DNA of 64,000 nucleotides. Source: QGON01 sp963691905 (GTDB lineage Bacteria > Pseudomonadota > Gammaproteobacteria > Chromatiales > Chromatiaceae). A program made the translations under genes and the position numbers. Location of the stretch: positions 1,240,001 to 1,304,000 of the forward strand of contig OY829894.1 of NCBI GenBank assembly GCA_963691905.1, in the 5' to 3' direction. Below, piece after piece: positions 1 through 7,457 of this stretch. Position 1 is the stretch's first letter. Each line of letters begins with the position of its first letter. Below the pieces are notes generated by a model. That model made no database searches. It saw nothing but the letters and a program-made list of their open reading frames with translations, and was not told the DNA's origin.

Positions 1-1
1 T

Positions 2-259
2 TTTCTGAGTACAGGCCTGGAGAGCGGAGGCCACAGCCTGTGGATTGCAGTGGACGATTCGGGACCTGGCATTCCGCCGGACCGGCAGGCTACGCTGTTC
101 GATCAACCCCGCAGCGACAAACCCGGTGGATTCGGTCTTGGATTGCGACTCTGCCGCGAGTTGGCCGAGCTTCATGGCGGACAGATTCGTGTCGAAAAGA
201 GTAAACTTGGCGGCGCCAGATTTTTCCTCAGCCTGCCACTTCAGGATACCACCGCATGA
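2..259 (+). CDS. Sensor histidine kinase, C-terminal fragment (cut by window edge)
   Basis: The frame is open from the window edge to a TGA at 257-259. It encodes the end of a HATPase_c domain: the G1 box (DDSGPGIP) near residue 17 of the fragment and the G2 box (GFGLGLRLCRELAELHGG) near residue 49, followed by a short beta-strand end. These are the ATP-binding motifs of a two-component sensor kinase. Its stop overlaps the ATG of the sigma-54 response regulator by 4 nt (ATGA), so the two are translationally coupled and very likely a cognate pair. The sensor domain and phosphoacceptor histidine lie outside the window, so the stimulus cannot be guessed. Confidence 0.9.
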   Translation, partial: FLSTGLESGGHSLWIAVDDSGPGIPPDRQATLFDQPRSDKPGGFGLGLRLCRELAELHGGQIRVEKSKLGGARFFLSLPLQDTTA

Positions 260-1695
260 GCAAGATCCTCATCGCCGACGACGAACGCGCCATCTGCGAC
301 GCCTTCTCCCGTCTGTTCGAGATGGAGGGACATGAGGCGCTGATCGCCAGCAATGGAAAAGAGGCCCTGCAGGTCATCCGCGAACAGCATCCCGACGCGG
401 TTTTCATGGATGTCAGAATGCCCGGCATGGACGGCATCGAGACACTGGCTCAGATCCGTGATGAGATCGGCGGACTGCCAGTTGTCATCATGACCGCCTA
501 TGGCGCCATGGAGACGGCGATGGAGGCGGTACGTCTCGATGCCTTCGACTACCTGGGAAAACCAGTTGAGCTGACCCGCGTCAGGCAGCTGCTGCACCAG
601 ATGCTCGAACAGTGCGCCAGCGAGCCGCCCACCCCTGAAGCCGAAACTGAGCAGCCTGAACCGGAAACAGAGCCCAGACTCGTGGGTCAGAGTGCTCCCA
701 TGCAGGAGCTTTTCAAACTGATGGGACTGCTGACCACCAACAACATGACGGTGCTGATCACCGGCGAGAGCGGCGTCGGCAAGGAGTTGGTGGCGCGGGG
801 CATCCACCGTCACAGTGGACAGTCTGAGGCCCCGTTTGTCGCCATCAATTGCGCCGCCATCCCGGAAAACCTGCTGGAGAGTGAACTCTTCGGCCATGAA
901 AAAGGGGCCTTTACGAGCGCCGATACACGTCGTATCGGGCGGTTTGAAAGCGTCGGCGAGGGCACTCTGTTCCTCGACGAGATTGGTGAACTTCCCCTGC
1001 CGTTGCAGGGAAAGCTGCTGCGGGTGCTACAGGAGCGGAGTTTCGAGCGAATCGGCAGCAGTACCCCCATCCCCCTGCGAGCACGCCTGATCACTGCCAC
1101 CAACCGGAATTTGGCCCAGGAGGTTACTGACAAACGCTTTCGGGAAGATCTTCTCCACCGCCTCAATCTGGTCACTCTACAGGTTCCGCCGTTACGCAAT
1201 CGTCAGGAGGATATCGAACTGCTGGCTCGCCACTTCTTAAAACAGGTCGCCGGAGAGTTGAACAAACCCCTGTCCGATTTTGAACCCGGTGTCATCGAGC
1301 GGCTGCGCGCCCATCCCTGGCCGGGCAACGTCAGAGAACTGGAGCATGTCATCAAACGCTCCGCGCTAATCGCCAGGGGTACTAAATTAACCAATCATGA
1401 CCTTGCACTGGAGAACGAGCCTCCCAAAACAATAACGCAAGAGACAGGTTCAACCTGTGACGACGCGTTCGGACAGCTGAGTGATACCTTGCGTTACGCC
1501 CTACGCCAACTGGCTGTGCAGAACAACCCCACGGAGAAAACCGAGGGGCCTTTTCATACACTGATCGGTTTCGCCGAGGGGGAACTGATCGATGAAGCAC
1601 TCCGCCTCTGCGACGACAACCAGGTCTCCGCAGCCAAACTACTCGGACTCCACAGAACCACACTGCGCAACAAAATTCCGTCACGCGACAATTGA
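256..1695 (+). CDS. Sigma-54-dependent response regulator (NtrC family)
   Basis: 479 aa, usual length for the family. An N-terminal receiver (1-120) carries the phosphoacceptor Asp52 in MDVRMPGMDG and the Lys102 pocket residue. An AAA+ sigma-54 interaction domain (about 142-370) has Walker A GESGVGKE (170-177) and Walker B LFLDEIGE. A C-terminal Fis-type helix-turn-helix ends the protein (VSAAKLLGLHRTTLRNKI). The family remodels sigma-54 RNA polymerase by ATP hydrolysis after phosphorylation. The sigma-54 contact loop reads GAFTSA (217-222) instead of the usual GAFTGA. It overlaps the upstream kinase gene by 4 nt. A sigma-54 promoter sits about 220 bp downstream, facing the same way, and may be its target (inference). 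Confidence 0.93.
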   Translation: MSKILIADDERAICDAFSRLFEMEGHEALIASNGKEALQVIREQHPDAVFMDVRMPGMDGIETLAQIRDEIGGLPVVIMTAYGAMETAMEAVRLDAFDYLGKPVELTRVRQLLHQMLEQCASEPPTPEAETEQPEPETEPRLVGQSAPMQELFKLMGLLTTNNMTVLITGESGVGKELVARGIHRHSGQSEAPFVAINCAAIPENLLESELFGHEKGAFTSADTRRIGRFESVGEGTLFLDEIGELPLPLQGKLLRVLQERSFERIGSSTPIPLRARLITATNRNLAQEVTDKRFREDLLHRLNLVTLQVPPLRNRQEDIELLARHFLKQVAGELNKPLSDFEPGVIERLRAHPWPGNVRELEHVIKRSALIARGTKLTNHDLALENEPPKTITQETGSTCDDAFGQLSDTLRYALRQLAVQNNPTEKTEGPFHTLIGFAEGELIDEALRLCDDNQVSAAKLLGLHRTTLRNKIPSRDN

Positions 1696-1912
1696 GTGAC
1701 ATCTTACTGCACAGCTGACCAATGCCTAACAAATACGCATAAAGCATTGATAATTAATGTATTATCATATTTTTCGCATCCCAGACGGGGGATCGACTGT
1801 ACAGTTCATGTACAAAACGCGATTTTCTCCCCTCTCCCAATAAATTGCCCATATCAATTCTATCCTTTTGTTTTTTAAACATTTTTCATCAGCACTGCTT
1901 AGCTGTAAATAT

Positions 1913-1929
1913 TGGCCTCTTTTTTGCTT
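1913..1929 (+). promoter_or_regulatory. Sigma-54 (-24/-12) promoter
   Basis: TTGGCctcttttTTGCTT: the GG (1914-1915) and GC (1926-1927) doublets are exactly 12 nt apart, with the TTGGC and TTGCT contexts of the consensus. It lies downstream of a sigma-54 activator gene and upstream of a structured segment ending in a terminator. There is no ORF with a plausible start between it and that terminator. Expected transcription start is near 1938-1940. Confidence 0.7.
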
Positions 1930-1938
1930 GATTATTAC

Positions 1939-2078
1939 TGAAACCAAAAGTCAACGGAAACTGCCGACCACTCCCCCTCCGTGTCGGCAGTTACCATCCG
2001 ATCCGCCTCTCCCCTTTGGATCGTGATGTACCGGGATGGTAAACTCAGTGTCGTGCCCGCAAGGGCACTCACTTTTTT
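1939..2078 (+). ncRNA. Candidate sigma-54-dependent small RNA with C-rich loops
   Basis: About 140 nt between a sigma-54 promoter and an intrinsic terminator. Hairpin 1 is a 10-bp perfect stem (1959-1968 with 1983-1992) with a 14-nt loop containing CACTCCCCCTCC. Hairpin 2 has an outer 7-bp stem (1993-1999 with 2034-2040) and an inner stem (2000-2004 with 2018-2022) closing a loop with CCTCTCCCC. Hairpin 3 is the terminator. There is no credible coding frame. C-rich loops that pair with Shine-Dalgarno regions are known in several small-RNA families, and sigma-54-driven sRNAs beside their activator are known (Qrr/LuxO, GlmY/GlrR). Function here is inference. Read on the minus strand the same loops would show GGA motifs, but that strand lacks a comparable terminator. 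Confidence 0.6.
2047..2078 (+). terminator. Intrinsic terminator
   Basis: Perfect 6-bp GC-rich stem (GTGCCC 2053-2058, GGGCAC 2063-2068) with a GCAA tetraloop, extended outward by AGTG/CACT (2047-2050, 2070-2073). A run of six T ends at 2078. It closes the candidate small RNA and lies 157 bp before the inositol-phosphate synthase start. Confidence 0.8.
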
Positions 2079-2234
2079 CAAAGTATGGCAAAGGGCGGCT
2101 TCGAGTGATGTGATTTTGGGTTAAGTAGGCAATCTGCGACCCGGAAACTCGCTGACGCCATGTAACTCAAGAATCCTGCCAACAAGCCGATTAGGACTTA
2201 AACCAAACTATTTTTCGGACGCTTCACAGGGATC

Positions 2235-3467
2235 ATGAAAAGAACCAGTTCCTCCAGAAAAATTGGCATCTGGCTCGCCGGCGCTCGCGGCGATATCGCA
2301 ACAACCTTGATAGTCGGCACCCTGGCGGTACAAGCCGGACGGGTTTCCAGCAGCGGTATGGTCACCGAGATCCCGCCCATCAGCGATCTCGATTTGGCAG
2401 GCCTGGACTCGTTGGTATTCGGCGGCCTGGACATTATCGAGGGTTCCCTGGTGGATACAGCCCGTGTCGTCGCCAGGCGTTCCGGCACCTATACCTACGA
2501 GTTGATTGATGCCATCGAATCCGATCTGCAGGCCATAGATAAAGATATCGTCTACGAACCCACGGCGCTCTGGGGATCCGATTCACCGGTCGAAACACGC
2601 CCCAATATGTCAATGTTCGTCTCCAGGATTCGCAGTCATCTGAAACGTTTCAAGGAGCGGCACACACTCGAACATCTGGTAGTGGTCAATCTCACCTCAT
2701 CGGAATCCCTGCCCGAGGAAACCGAAGCCCATGAGACAAAAGCGGGCATCGAGTTACTCATCGAAGAGAACCGCTCCGAATCACTGACCCCAAGCATCTG
2801 CTATACCCAGGCCGCTTTTCTTGAAGGCTGCTCCTATATAAATTTCACCCCCAATCCCGGTTCTGACCTGAAGGGTCTGCACGAACTGGCGGACCAACAG
2901 GGTGTGCCATTCTATGGCAATGACGGCAAAACCGGCGAGACACTGGTCAAGACCGCCCTGGCGCCCATGTTTGCCTACCGCAACCTGCGCATCCTTAGCT
3001 GGGAAGGCACCAACATGCTGGGTAACGGAGACGGCAAAACACTGGACGACCCGGATCACAAAGTGGCCAAGCTGCGAAACAAGGGGAATGTTCTCGACTC
3101 GATCCTCGGCTACTCCCCTCACGGAGGTATCGACATCAACTATGTCCCTTCACTGGGAGACTGGAAAACCGCTTGGGATCTGATCCATTTTCAGGGTTTT
3201 CTCGACGTCAAGATGACCATGCAGTTCACCTGGCAGGGATGTGACTCCATCCTGGCGGCACCGCTGGTACTGGATATGATCCGCCTCAGCGAGTTCGCCG
3301 CGCGGCAGGGTGAATCCGGCCCCATGTATCACCTTGCCGCCTATTTCAAGAATCCCATCGATTGCGATGAGCTGGCGCTCTACCCCCAGTTCCAGCTCCT
3401 GCTCGAATATGTCGATGCTCATCTGCAGAGGAATACCGGAACGGCTAACCTGGAGAGCATTGGCTGA
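2235..3467 (+). CDS. Inositol-3-phosphate synthase-like protein
   Basis: 410 aa, matching myo-inositol-1-phosphate synthases, which convert glucose-6-phosphate to inositol-3-phosphate with bound NAD. The N-terminus carries a Rossmann nucleotide loop (GARGDIATT, residues 16-24). The core has the family blocks SWEGTNMLGNGDGKTL, KGNVLDSILGY and GDWKTAWDLIHFQGF. It opens a 19-kb co-directional block that ends in ebo genes. This is the only sugar-phosphate cyclase in the block and could supply the cyclitol handled by the others (inference). The preceding 157 bp after the terminator should hold its promoter, but I see no convincing -35/-10. The SD is weak (GGGAT). A divergent family member making another cyclitol is possible. 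Confidence 0.85.
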   Translation: MKRTSSSRKIGIWLAGARGDIATTLIVGTLAVQAGRVSSSGMVTEIPPISDLDLAGLDSLVFGGLDIIEGSLVDTARVVARRSGTYTYELIDAIESDLQAIDKDIVYEPTALWGSDSPVETRPNMSMFVSRIRSHLKRFKERHTLEHLVVVNLTSSESLPEETEAHETKAGIELLIEENRSESLTPSICYTQAAFLEGCSYINFTPNPGSDLKGLHELADQQGVPFYGNDGKTGETLVKTALAPMFAYRNLRILSWEGTNMLGNGDGKTLDDPDHKVAKLRNKGNVLDSILGYSPHGGIDINYVPSLGDWKTAWDLIHFQGFLDVKMTMQFTWQGCDSILAAPLVLDMIRLSEFAARQGESGPMYHLAAYFKNPIDCDELALYPQFQLLLEYVDAHLQRNTGTANLESIG

Positions 3468-3469
3468 CG

Positions 3470-4171
3470 ATGTTCCATCAGGCACTTGGTGAACGGATGA
3501 ATCCAGTGCAGATAAAGGATTGGCTGCTGCGCTGGGCGCTTGCGGCGCTATTGGTGCTGCTGTTTCAACACACTATGCCTCTCTCAGGATCATCTTTCCC
3601 CTCTGATGCATGGCTGGTAGTCAACCTGGGGCTGGCAACCTCTCTGACCTGCCTGCTGATGCTGCCACACACCGGCGGCACATTTTCTCTTGTTTTCAAC
3701 AGCATCGCCTCTACCATCGTATTTCTGCTGTTGCTGTTTACACACGTTAAAGGCACGGTCCCCAATGCCATTCTGCTGCAGAGTACGCTTGCGGTATTCA
3801 CCACCACACTGCTGCTGCTCAGTCTTGCGGGTTTTCTGAGAAGATTTCGTGCAACCGCAGAGATCGCTCTGCCGACGGTATTTTTGCTGGCGCTGGTTGC
3901 CGGTAGCGCCACCCTCTGGCTTGGCCCCGTGGTTGAGCTTTTTGTTTTCAGTGACGCCGCGGTCAATGCAATCATCGCGACAAGCCCCCTGAGCTATATA
4001 TCCGCCGCCGCTGAGTATGACTATCTGCGCAGCGAGTGGTTCTATCGCAATACACCCTTCGGCAGCCTGCGTTTCGCCTATCCCGATAGCCTGTTGCTAG
4101 GCGCTATCTATCTGGGGCTTGCGGCAGCGTTGCATACCCTAACCCTAAGACTTAAACCCGACCCGCATTGA
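3470..4171 (+). CDS. Hypothetical integral membrane protein
   Basis: 233 aa with about six hydrophobic segments (roughly residues 17-35, 42-60, 73-90, 98-118, 128-150, 203-222). I recognise no family. It begins 2 nt after the inositol-phosphate synthase stop, so it is surely co-transcribed. An internal ATG at 3497 preceded by GGTGAA is an alternative start and would remove nine hydrophilic residues. No catalytic motif is visible. Position between a cyclitol enzyme and an exported repeat protein suggests a membrane component of the same pathway, but this is inference only. Confidence 0.75.
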   Translation: MFHQALGERMNPVQIKDWLLRWALAALLVLLFQHTMPLSGSSFPSDAWLVVNLGLATSLTCLLMLPHTGGTFSLVFNSIASTIVFLLLLFTHVKGTVPNAILLQSTLAVFTTTLLLLSLAGFLRRFRATAEIALPTVFLLALVAGSATLWLGPVVELFVFSDAAVNAIIATSPLSYISAAAEYDYLRSEWFYRNTPFGSLRFAYPDSLLLGAIYLGLAAALHTLTLRLKPDPH

Positions 4172-4202
4172 ATCGACAAATATTGATGGAGAGACATTAC
4201 CC

Positions 4203-5282
4203 ATGAAATTGATGACCAAGACACTCACATTTCTGTTCACATTGCTGTTGGCTTTCAGTGTCTCCGCCACGGATGCCAGCATGGATTCAGGGCTGAAGAG
4301 TAAGGCCAAGCGCGCCACCGATAACGGCCTGCGTTACCTGCGGGAACAGCAGGACGAAAACGGCTCCTGGTCGGACTCAGTCGGCATCACCTCACTGGCG
4401 CTACGCGCCTATCTTGAGAGCCGCCGCAAATATACCGAGGATGACGGCCCTTTCATCACCAAGCCTGTTGAGTTCCTTCTCTCTCATGTGAAGGAGGATG
4501 GTTCCATCAGTGAGACCATCAACAACCGCAATTACAACACCGCCGTTGCCATCACCGCGCTACAGGCCACCGGCAACCCAAAATACAAACAGGTCATCAG
4601 CAACGGCCAGAAGTTTCTGAAAGGTCTGCAACTGGATGAGAAGGACGGTTATAAATCGGACCACAAATATTTTGGCGGCATCGGCTACGGTGGTGACGAA
4701 CGCCCGGATCTCTCCAATCAATACCTAGCCATCGAAGCGATGAAGGCCACCAGTCTCGATCCCAACGATCCGGTTTGGGAGAAGGCGCTGGTCTTTATCA
4801 GCCGTTCCCAGAACAACAGTGAAACCAACGATCTCAAATGGGCAAAGAATGACGGCGGCTTCGCCTATATGCCCAACTACAGCCCACATGGGGATGCCGT
4901 CTCCTACGGCAGCATGACCCATGCCGGACTCATCAGTCTGCTGTTTGCCGGTGTCGACAAGAATGACCCCAGGGTTCAGTCGGCCTTTAACTGGATCCGT
5001 GCCAACTACACTCTGGATGAGAATCCCGGTGCGAAGAAAAACCAGGGACTGTTTTACTACTACAACGCCTTCGCAAAGAGCATGTATGCCTTCGGTGAAG
5101 CAGAGGTCACGGATAGCAACGGCATCAAACATAATTGGCGCAACGACCTGACCGAAAAACTGCTCGGCCTGCAGGACAAAGACGGCTCCTGGGTCAACCC
5201 GGACTCCCCTCGCTGGTGGGAAGGCAACAAGAACCTGGTGACCGCCTGGGCCGTCATCTCCCTGAATCATGTCATCCGTTGA
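4203..5282 (+). CDS. Exported prenyltransferase/squalene-cyclase repeat protein
   Basis: 359 aa. Residues 1-22 form a Sec signal peptide (hydrophobic FLFTLLLAFS core, cleavage after SVSA). The mature protein is an alpha/alpha-barrel of terpene-cyclase/prenyltransferase repeats with QW-like turns (QQDENGSW near 50, QDKDGSW near 326) and repeated ALxA helices. No DXDD protonation motif of squalene-hopene cyclases is present, so cyclase activity is doubtful. Proteins of this type often accompany MoxR/DUF58/VWA gene sets, as here. It starts 31 nt after the preceding gene with GGAGAG as the SD. Likely a periplasmic binding or scaffold protein (inference). Confidence 0.8.
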   Translation: MKLMTKTLTFLFTLLLAFSVSATDASMDSGLKSKAKRATDNGLRYLREQQDENGSWSDSVGITSLALRAYLESRRKYTEDDGPFITKPVEFLLSHVKEDGSISETINNRNYNTAVAITALQATGNPKYKQVISNGQKFLKGLQLDEKDGYKSDHKYFGGIGYGGDERPDLSNQYLAIEAMKATSLDPNDPVWEKALVFISRSQNNSETNDLKWAKNDGGFAYMPNYSPHGDAVSYGSMTHAGLISLLFAGVDKNDPRVQSAFNWIRANYTLDENPGAKKNQGLFYYYNAFAKSMYAFGEAEVTDSNGIKHNWRNDLTEKLLGLQDKDGSWVNPDSPRWWEGNKNLVTAWAVISLNHVIR

Positions 5283-5322
5283 AGGGTGTCTGATTAGAAA
5301 CCTGTTTTTTATGATCGAAAAG

Positions 5323-5394
5323 TAGGTTGGGTTAGATGCGCATTGCCCCAAATTTTCGTTTTACCGCTAAGTTTCATGCGCATCGTAACCCAAC
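5323..5394. repeat. Palindromic intergenic repeat, family 1 (copy 1)
   Basis: The element begins TAGGTTGGGTTAGATGCGCAT and ends ATGCGCATCGTAACCCAAC; the two ends form an imperfect stem. The same ends flank a different centre at 24032-24102, and a collapsed form lies at 55773-55802. It sits in the 200-bp gap inside the block, so it may interrupt or modulate transcription. Confidence 0.75.
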
Positions 5395-5493
5395 AGCAGT
5401 TTGTCGGTTTATGGCGCACGCAAGGTGCGGCGCTGCATTCCGGTATCTTGCTGTCGTGCGACTAACTTGATCGACTAAGCCAGGGAGAAAAAT

Positions 5494-6984
5494 CTGATCC
5501 TCCTTTCGCGTTTCTCTCTTCTGCTGATCCTGCTGCTGTTCACTGTTCAGGTAGCAGCAGGGGCTTCAGCAGATCTGCGCGTGCGAGCAGGTTTGCTGGG
5601 GAAATTCCAGCCAGGAACAACCACCGAAATAGGGGTGGAGATCTCCTCACCTCAGGCCACCAGAGCCGACCTCTCAATCTCGGATGCCAACGGCAAAACA
5701 ATCCATCATCTGCAATTAAACGAACACGACAGAAAAAAACTCTGGCTCGGCATCAAACCCAAAAAGGAGGGTTCGGTTACCGTCACCCTGACTGCGCCAA
5801 GTGATAAAGCGCTCACTCACTCCATCACCCTTACGGCCACCAGATTACCTATCACCCTGGTTTCCATCGCACCTAACGAGCAGATAAGGTCAACTGCACA
5901 GCTCAAAACAACGGAAGAGAGCGTTATCGTGATGCTCTCTTCCGCCGGGTTTCCTCATACCACACAGGGGTATGGCGCTGTCCAATCGGTCATCACCGAC
6001 CTGGAAAGTCTGGCGGCCCTTGAGCAGCGACAGTCGGAGGCCTTGGGTCAATATCTGGCTGGATGCGGCATCCTGCTGCTGGATAAGGCATCTTCATCAG
6101 TGGTTGAACGCCTGGGCAGATCAGCCGGTTGCGGCGGGCAGCTTATCCGCAGTTACGACCAACTGTCGGAGATTCCCCAACTACTGCGGCAACTCGACAG
6201 GCTGCGTCCTGCAAAACTACCCGAGAGCAAAACTCTGGCATTGCTCAGCAGTCACCAGCCCCACCTGGCGGTGCCGTTATACCTTTTTGGTTATCTCCTG
6301 CTCATGGTGCTGTTGAGCAGTCTGCTCACGCGCCCCGCTCTACTGTTGGTACTCCCGCTTCTGACCGCTGCTACAGGTCTGGTGATCTGGTACGGTGCAG
6401 GGGGGCAGCAGCTCACTCTCTGGGCCGAAACGGAGGCAGGGGATTCTATCGCCAGGCTGGCTGCGATCCAATACAGCGGGGGTGACCGCAGAGGTTTTCA
6501 GGAGACGAACTTTACCGCTGATGTGGTTATAACACGTCTTGGGAACCCGCAGACATCCACACCGATCGAACACAGAGAGGGGAACGATCTCTATCATCTG
6601 ACCAGCGGCACGACGTTGTTTGCGCCGACACGCTATCGCCTGGACGGCATCGTCCGGCAACCCCACCGGCTCTCGCTGATACTGGACAGCGGTCAGCCGA
6701 TTGTCCGCAATACCGGAACCAGCGCAACCCCTGCCGGACGGCTGCTCTGGAAACGCCACAGCTATGCACTGCCCGCACTTTCACCCGATGAAACATGGCA
6801 GCCTGAACAGCAGGGCGAAGCCCCCACAACCCCTGCCGAGCGACTACTCAACCGACGGCTCTCATTCAACGGCGCCGCACTGCTAATCCCAATTTCCCAG
6901 GAGTGGGGAGGGTTCGCCCCCTCAGCCACTTCGACCACAGGCTGGCTGGTAATCCGCTCTTCCTCCACCGGGGGTCGATCATGA
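5494..6984 (+). CDS. Periplasmic/membrane protein of the MoxR-VWA module, probable CTG start
   Basis: The frame is open from 5479. No ATG, GTG or TTG precedes the clear signal peptide (LLSRFSLLLILLLFTV...AGASA), so a normal start at the GTG 5581 would delete it. An AGGGAG SD (5482-5487) lies 6 nt before CTG 5494, making CTG (or the adjacent ATC) the likely start; product about 496 aa. After the signal peptide comes a beta-rich periplasmic region (about 25-240), two adjacent membrane helices (about 250-300), then a second soluble domain. I recognise no family. The next gene overlaps its stop by 4 nt. Its position suggests a partner of the MoxR/DUF58/VWA proteins. Confidence 0.7.
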   Translation: MILLSRFSLLLILLLFTVQVAAGASADLRVRAGLLGKFQPGTTTEIGVEISSPQATRADLSISDANGKTIHHLQLNEHDRKKLWLGIKPKKEGSVTVTLTAPSDKALTHSITLTATRLPITLVSIAPNEQIRSTAQLKTTEESVIVMLSSAGFPHTTQGYGAVQSVITDLESLAALEQRQSEALGQYLAGCGILLLDKASSSVVERLGRSAGCGGQLIRSYDQLSEIPQLLRQLDRLRPAKLPESKTLALLSSHQPHLAVPLYLFGYLLLMVLLSSLLTRPALLLVLPLLTAATGLVIWYGAGGQQLTLWAETEAGDSIARLAAIQYSGGDRRGFQETNFTADVVITRLGNPQTSTPIEHREGNDLYHLTSGTTLFAPTRYRLDGIVRQPHRLSLILDSGQPIVRNTGTSATPAGRLLWKRHSYALPALSPDETWQPEQQGEAPTTPAERLLNRRLSFNGAALLIPISQEWGGFAPSATSTTGWLVIRSSSTGGRS

Positions 6985-7457
6985 ACCTGGTCCGGCTCGC
7001 CACCATATGCAGTCTGGCCTACCTGCTGCCACTCACGCTCTGGCTAACGGCACAGCTGGAACTCAATGACTGGGCTGCGGCCAGAGTGACGACACTGTTC
7101 GATCAAGCAATCCATGTCACGCTCATTGGACAGATCATTGGTGTGATATTGCTCTTCTTCAAGCCTGTCGAAAGCTCGCGGCAAAACGACATCATGGCGG
7201 TGGCGTTGGTACTCTTTTTTCCACTGCCGCTGCTGACCCTGAGCTGGCTCAGCGGCAGTCTGGAGATCCTCCCCATTGCGCTGGGATCACTTGCGGTCAC
7301 ACTCACCGGATTGACCGCATTCGGTATCCGGCAGGGTCTGAATCACATCCTGCCAAATCCAGTCGGCAGAGAGGGGATGATTGCTGTGCTGCAGATCGCG
7401 CTGCTTATTCTGCTCTGGCAGTTCCGTCAAGTCTGGTGGGGTTGGGCCGGACTGTGA
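6981..7457 (+). CDS. Small hypothetical membrane protein
   Basis: 158 aa with four hydrophobic segments (about 4-22, 40-58, 67-90 and 93-112) and a fifth near the C-terminus. The ATG at 6981 overlaps the previous TGA (ATGA), which favours this start over the upstream ATG at 6903. No known domain recognised. The 4-nt overlaps on both sides place it firmly in the MoxR/VWA operon. It may form a membrane complex with its neighbours (inference). Confidence 0.75.
   Translation: MNLVRLATICSLAYLLPLTLWLTAQLELNDWAAARVTTLFDQAIHVTLIGQIIGVILLFFKPVESSRQNDIMAVALVLFFPLPLLTLSWLSGSLEILPIALGSLAVTLTGLTAFGIRQGLNHILPNPVGREGMIAVLQIALLILLWQFRQVWWGWAGL

Noticed and set aside
45..335. Overlapping plus-strand frame at the window start
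   Set aside because: It overlaps the histidine-kinase end and regulator start in another frame and has no domain.
1696..1947. Short ORFs on both strands after the sigma-54 regulator
   Set aside because: AT-rich, no SD, no protein-like composition; they overlap the promoter and small-RNA region.
2235..3467. Assignment of the inositol-phosphate synthase as EboD
   Set aside because: EboD is a dehydroquinate-synthase-type protein; this sequence has the inositol-phosphate synthase blocks and a Rossmann N-terminus.
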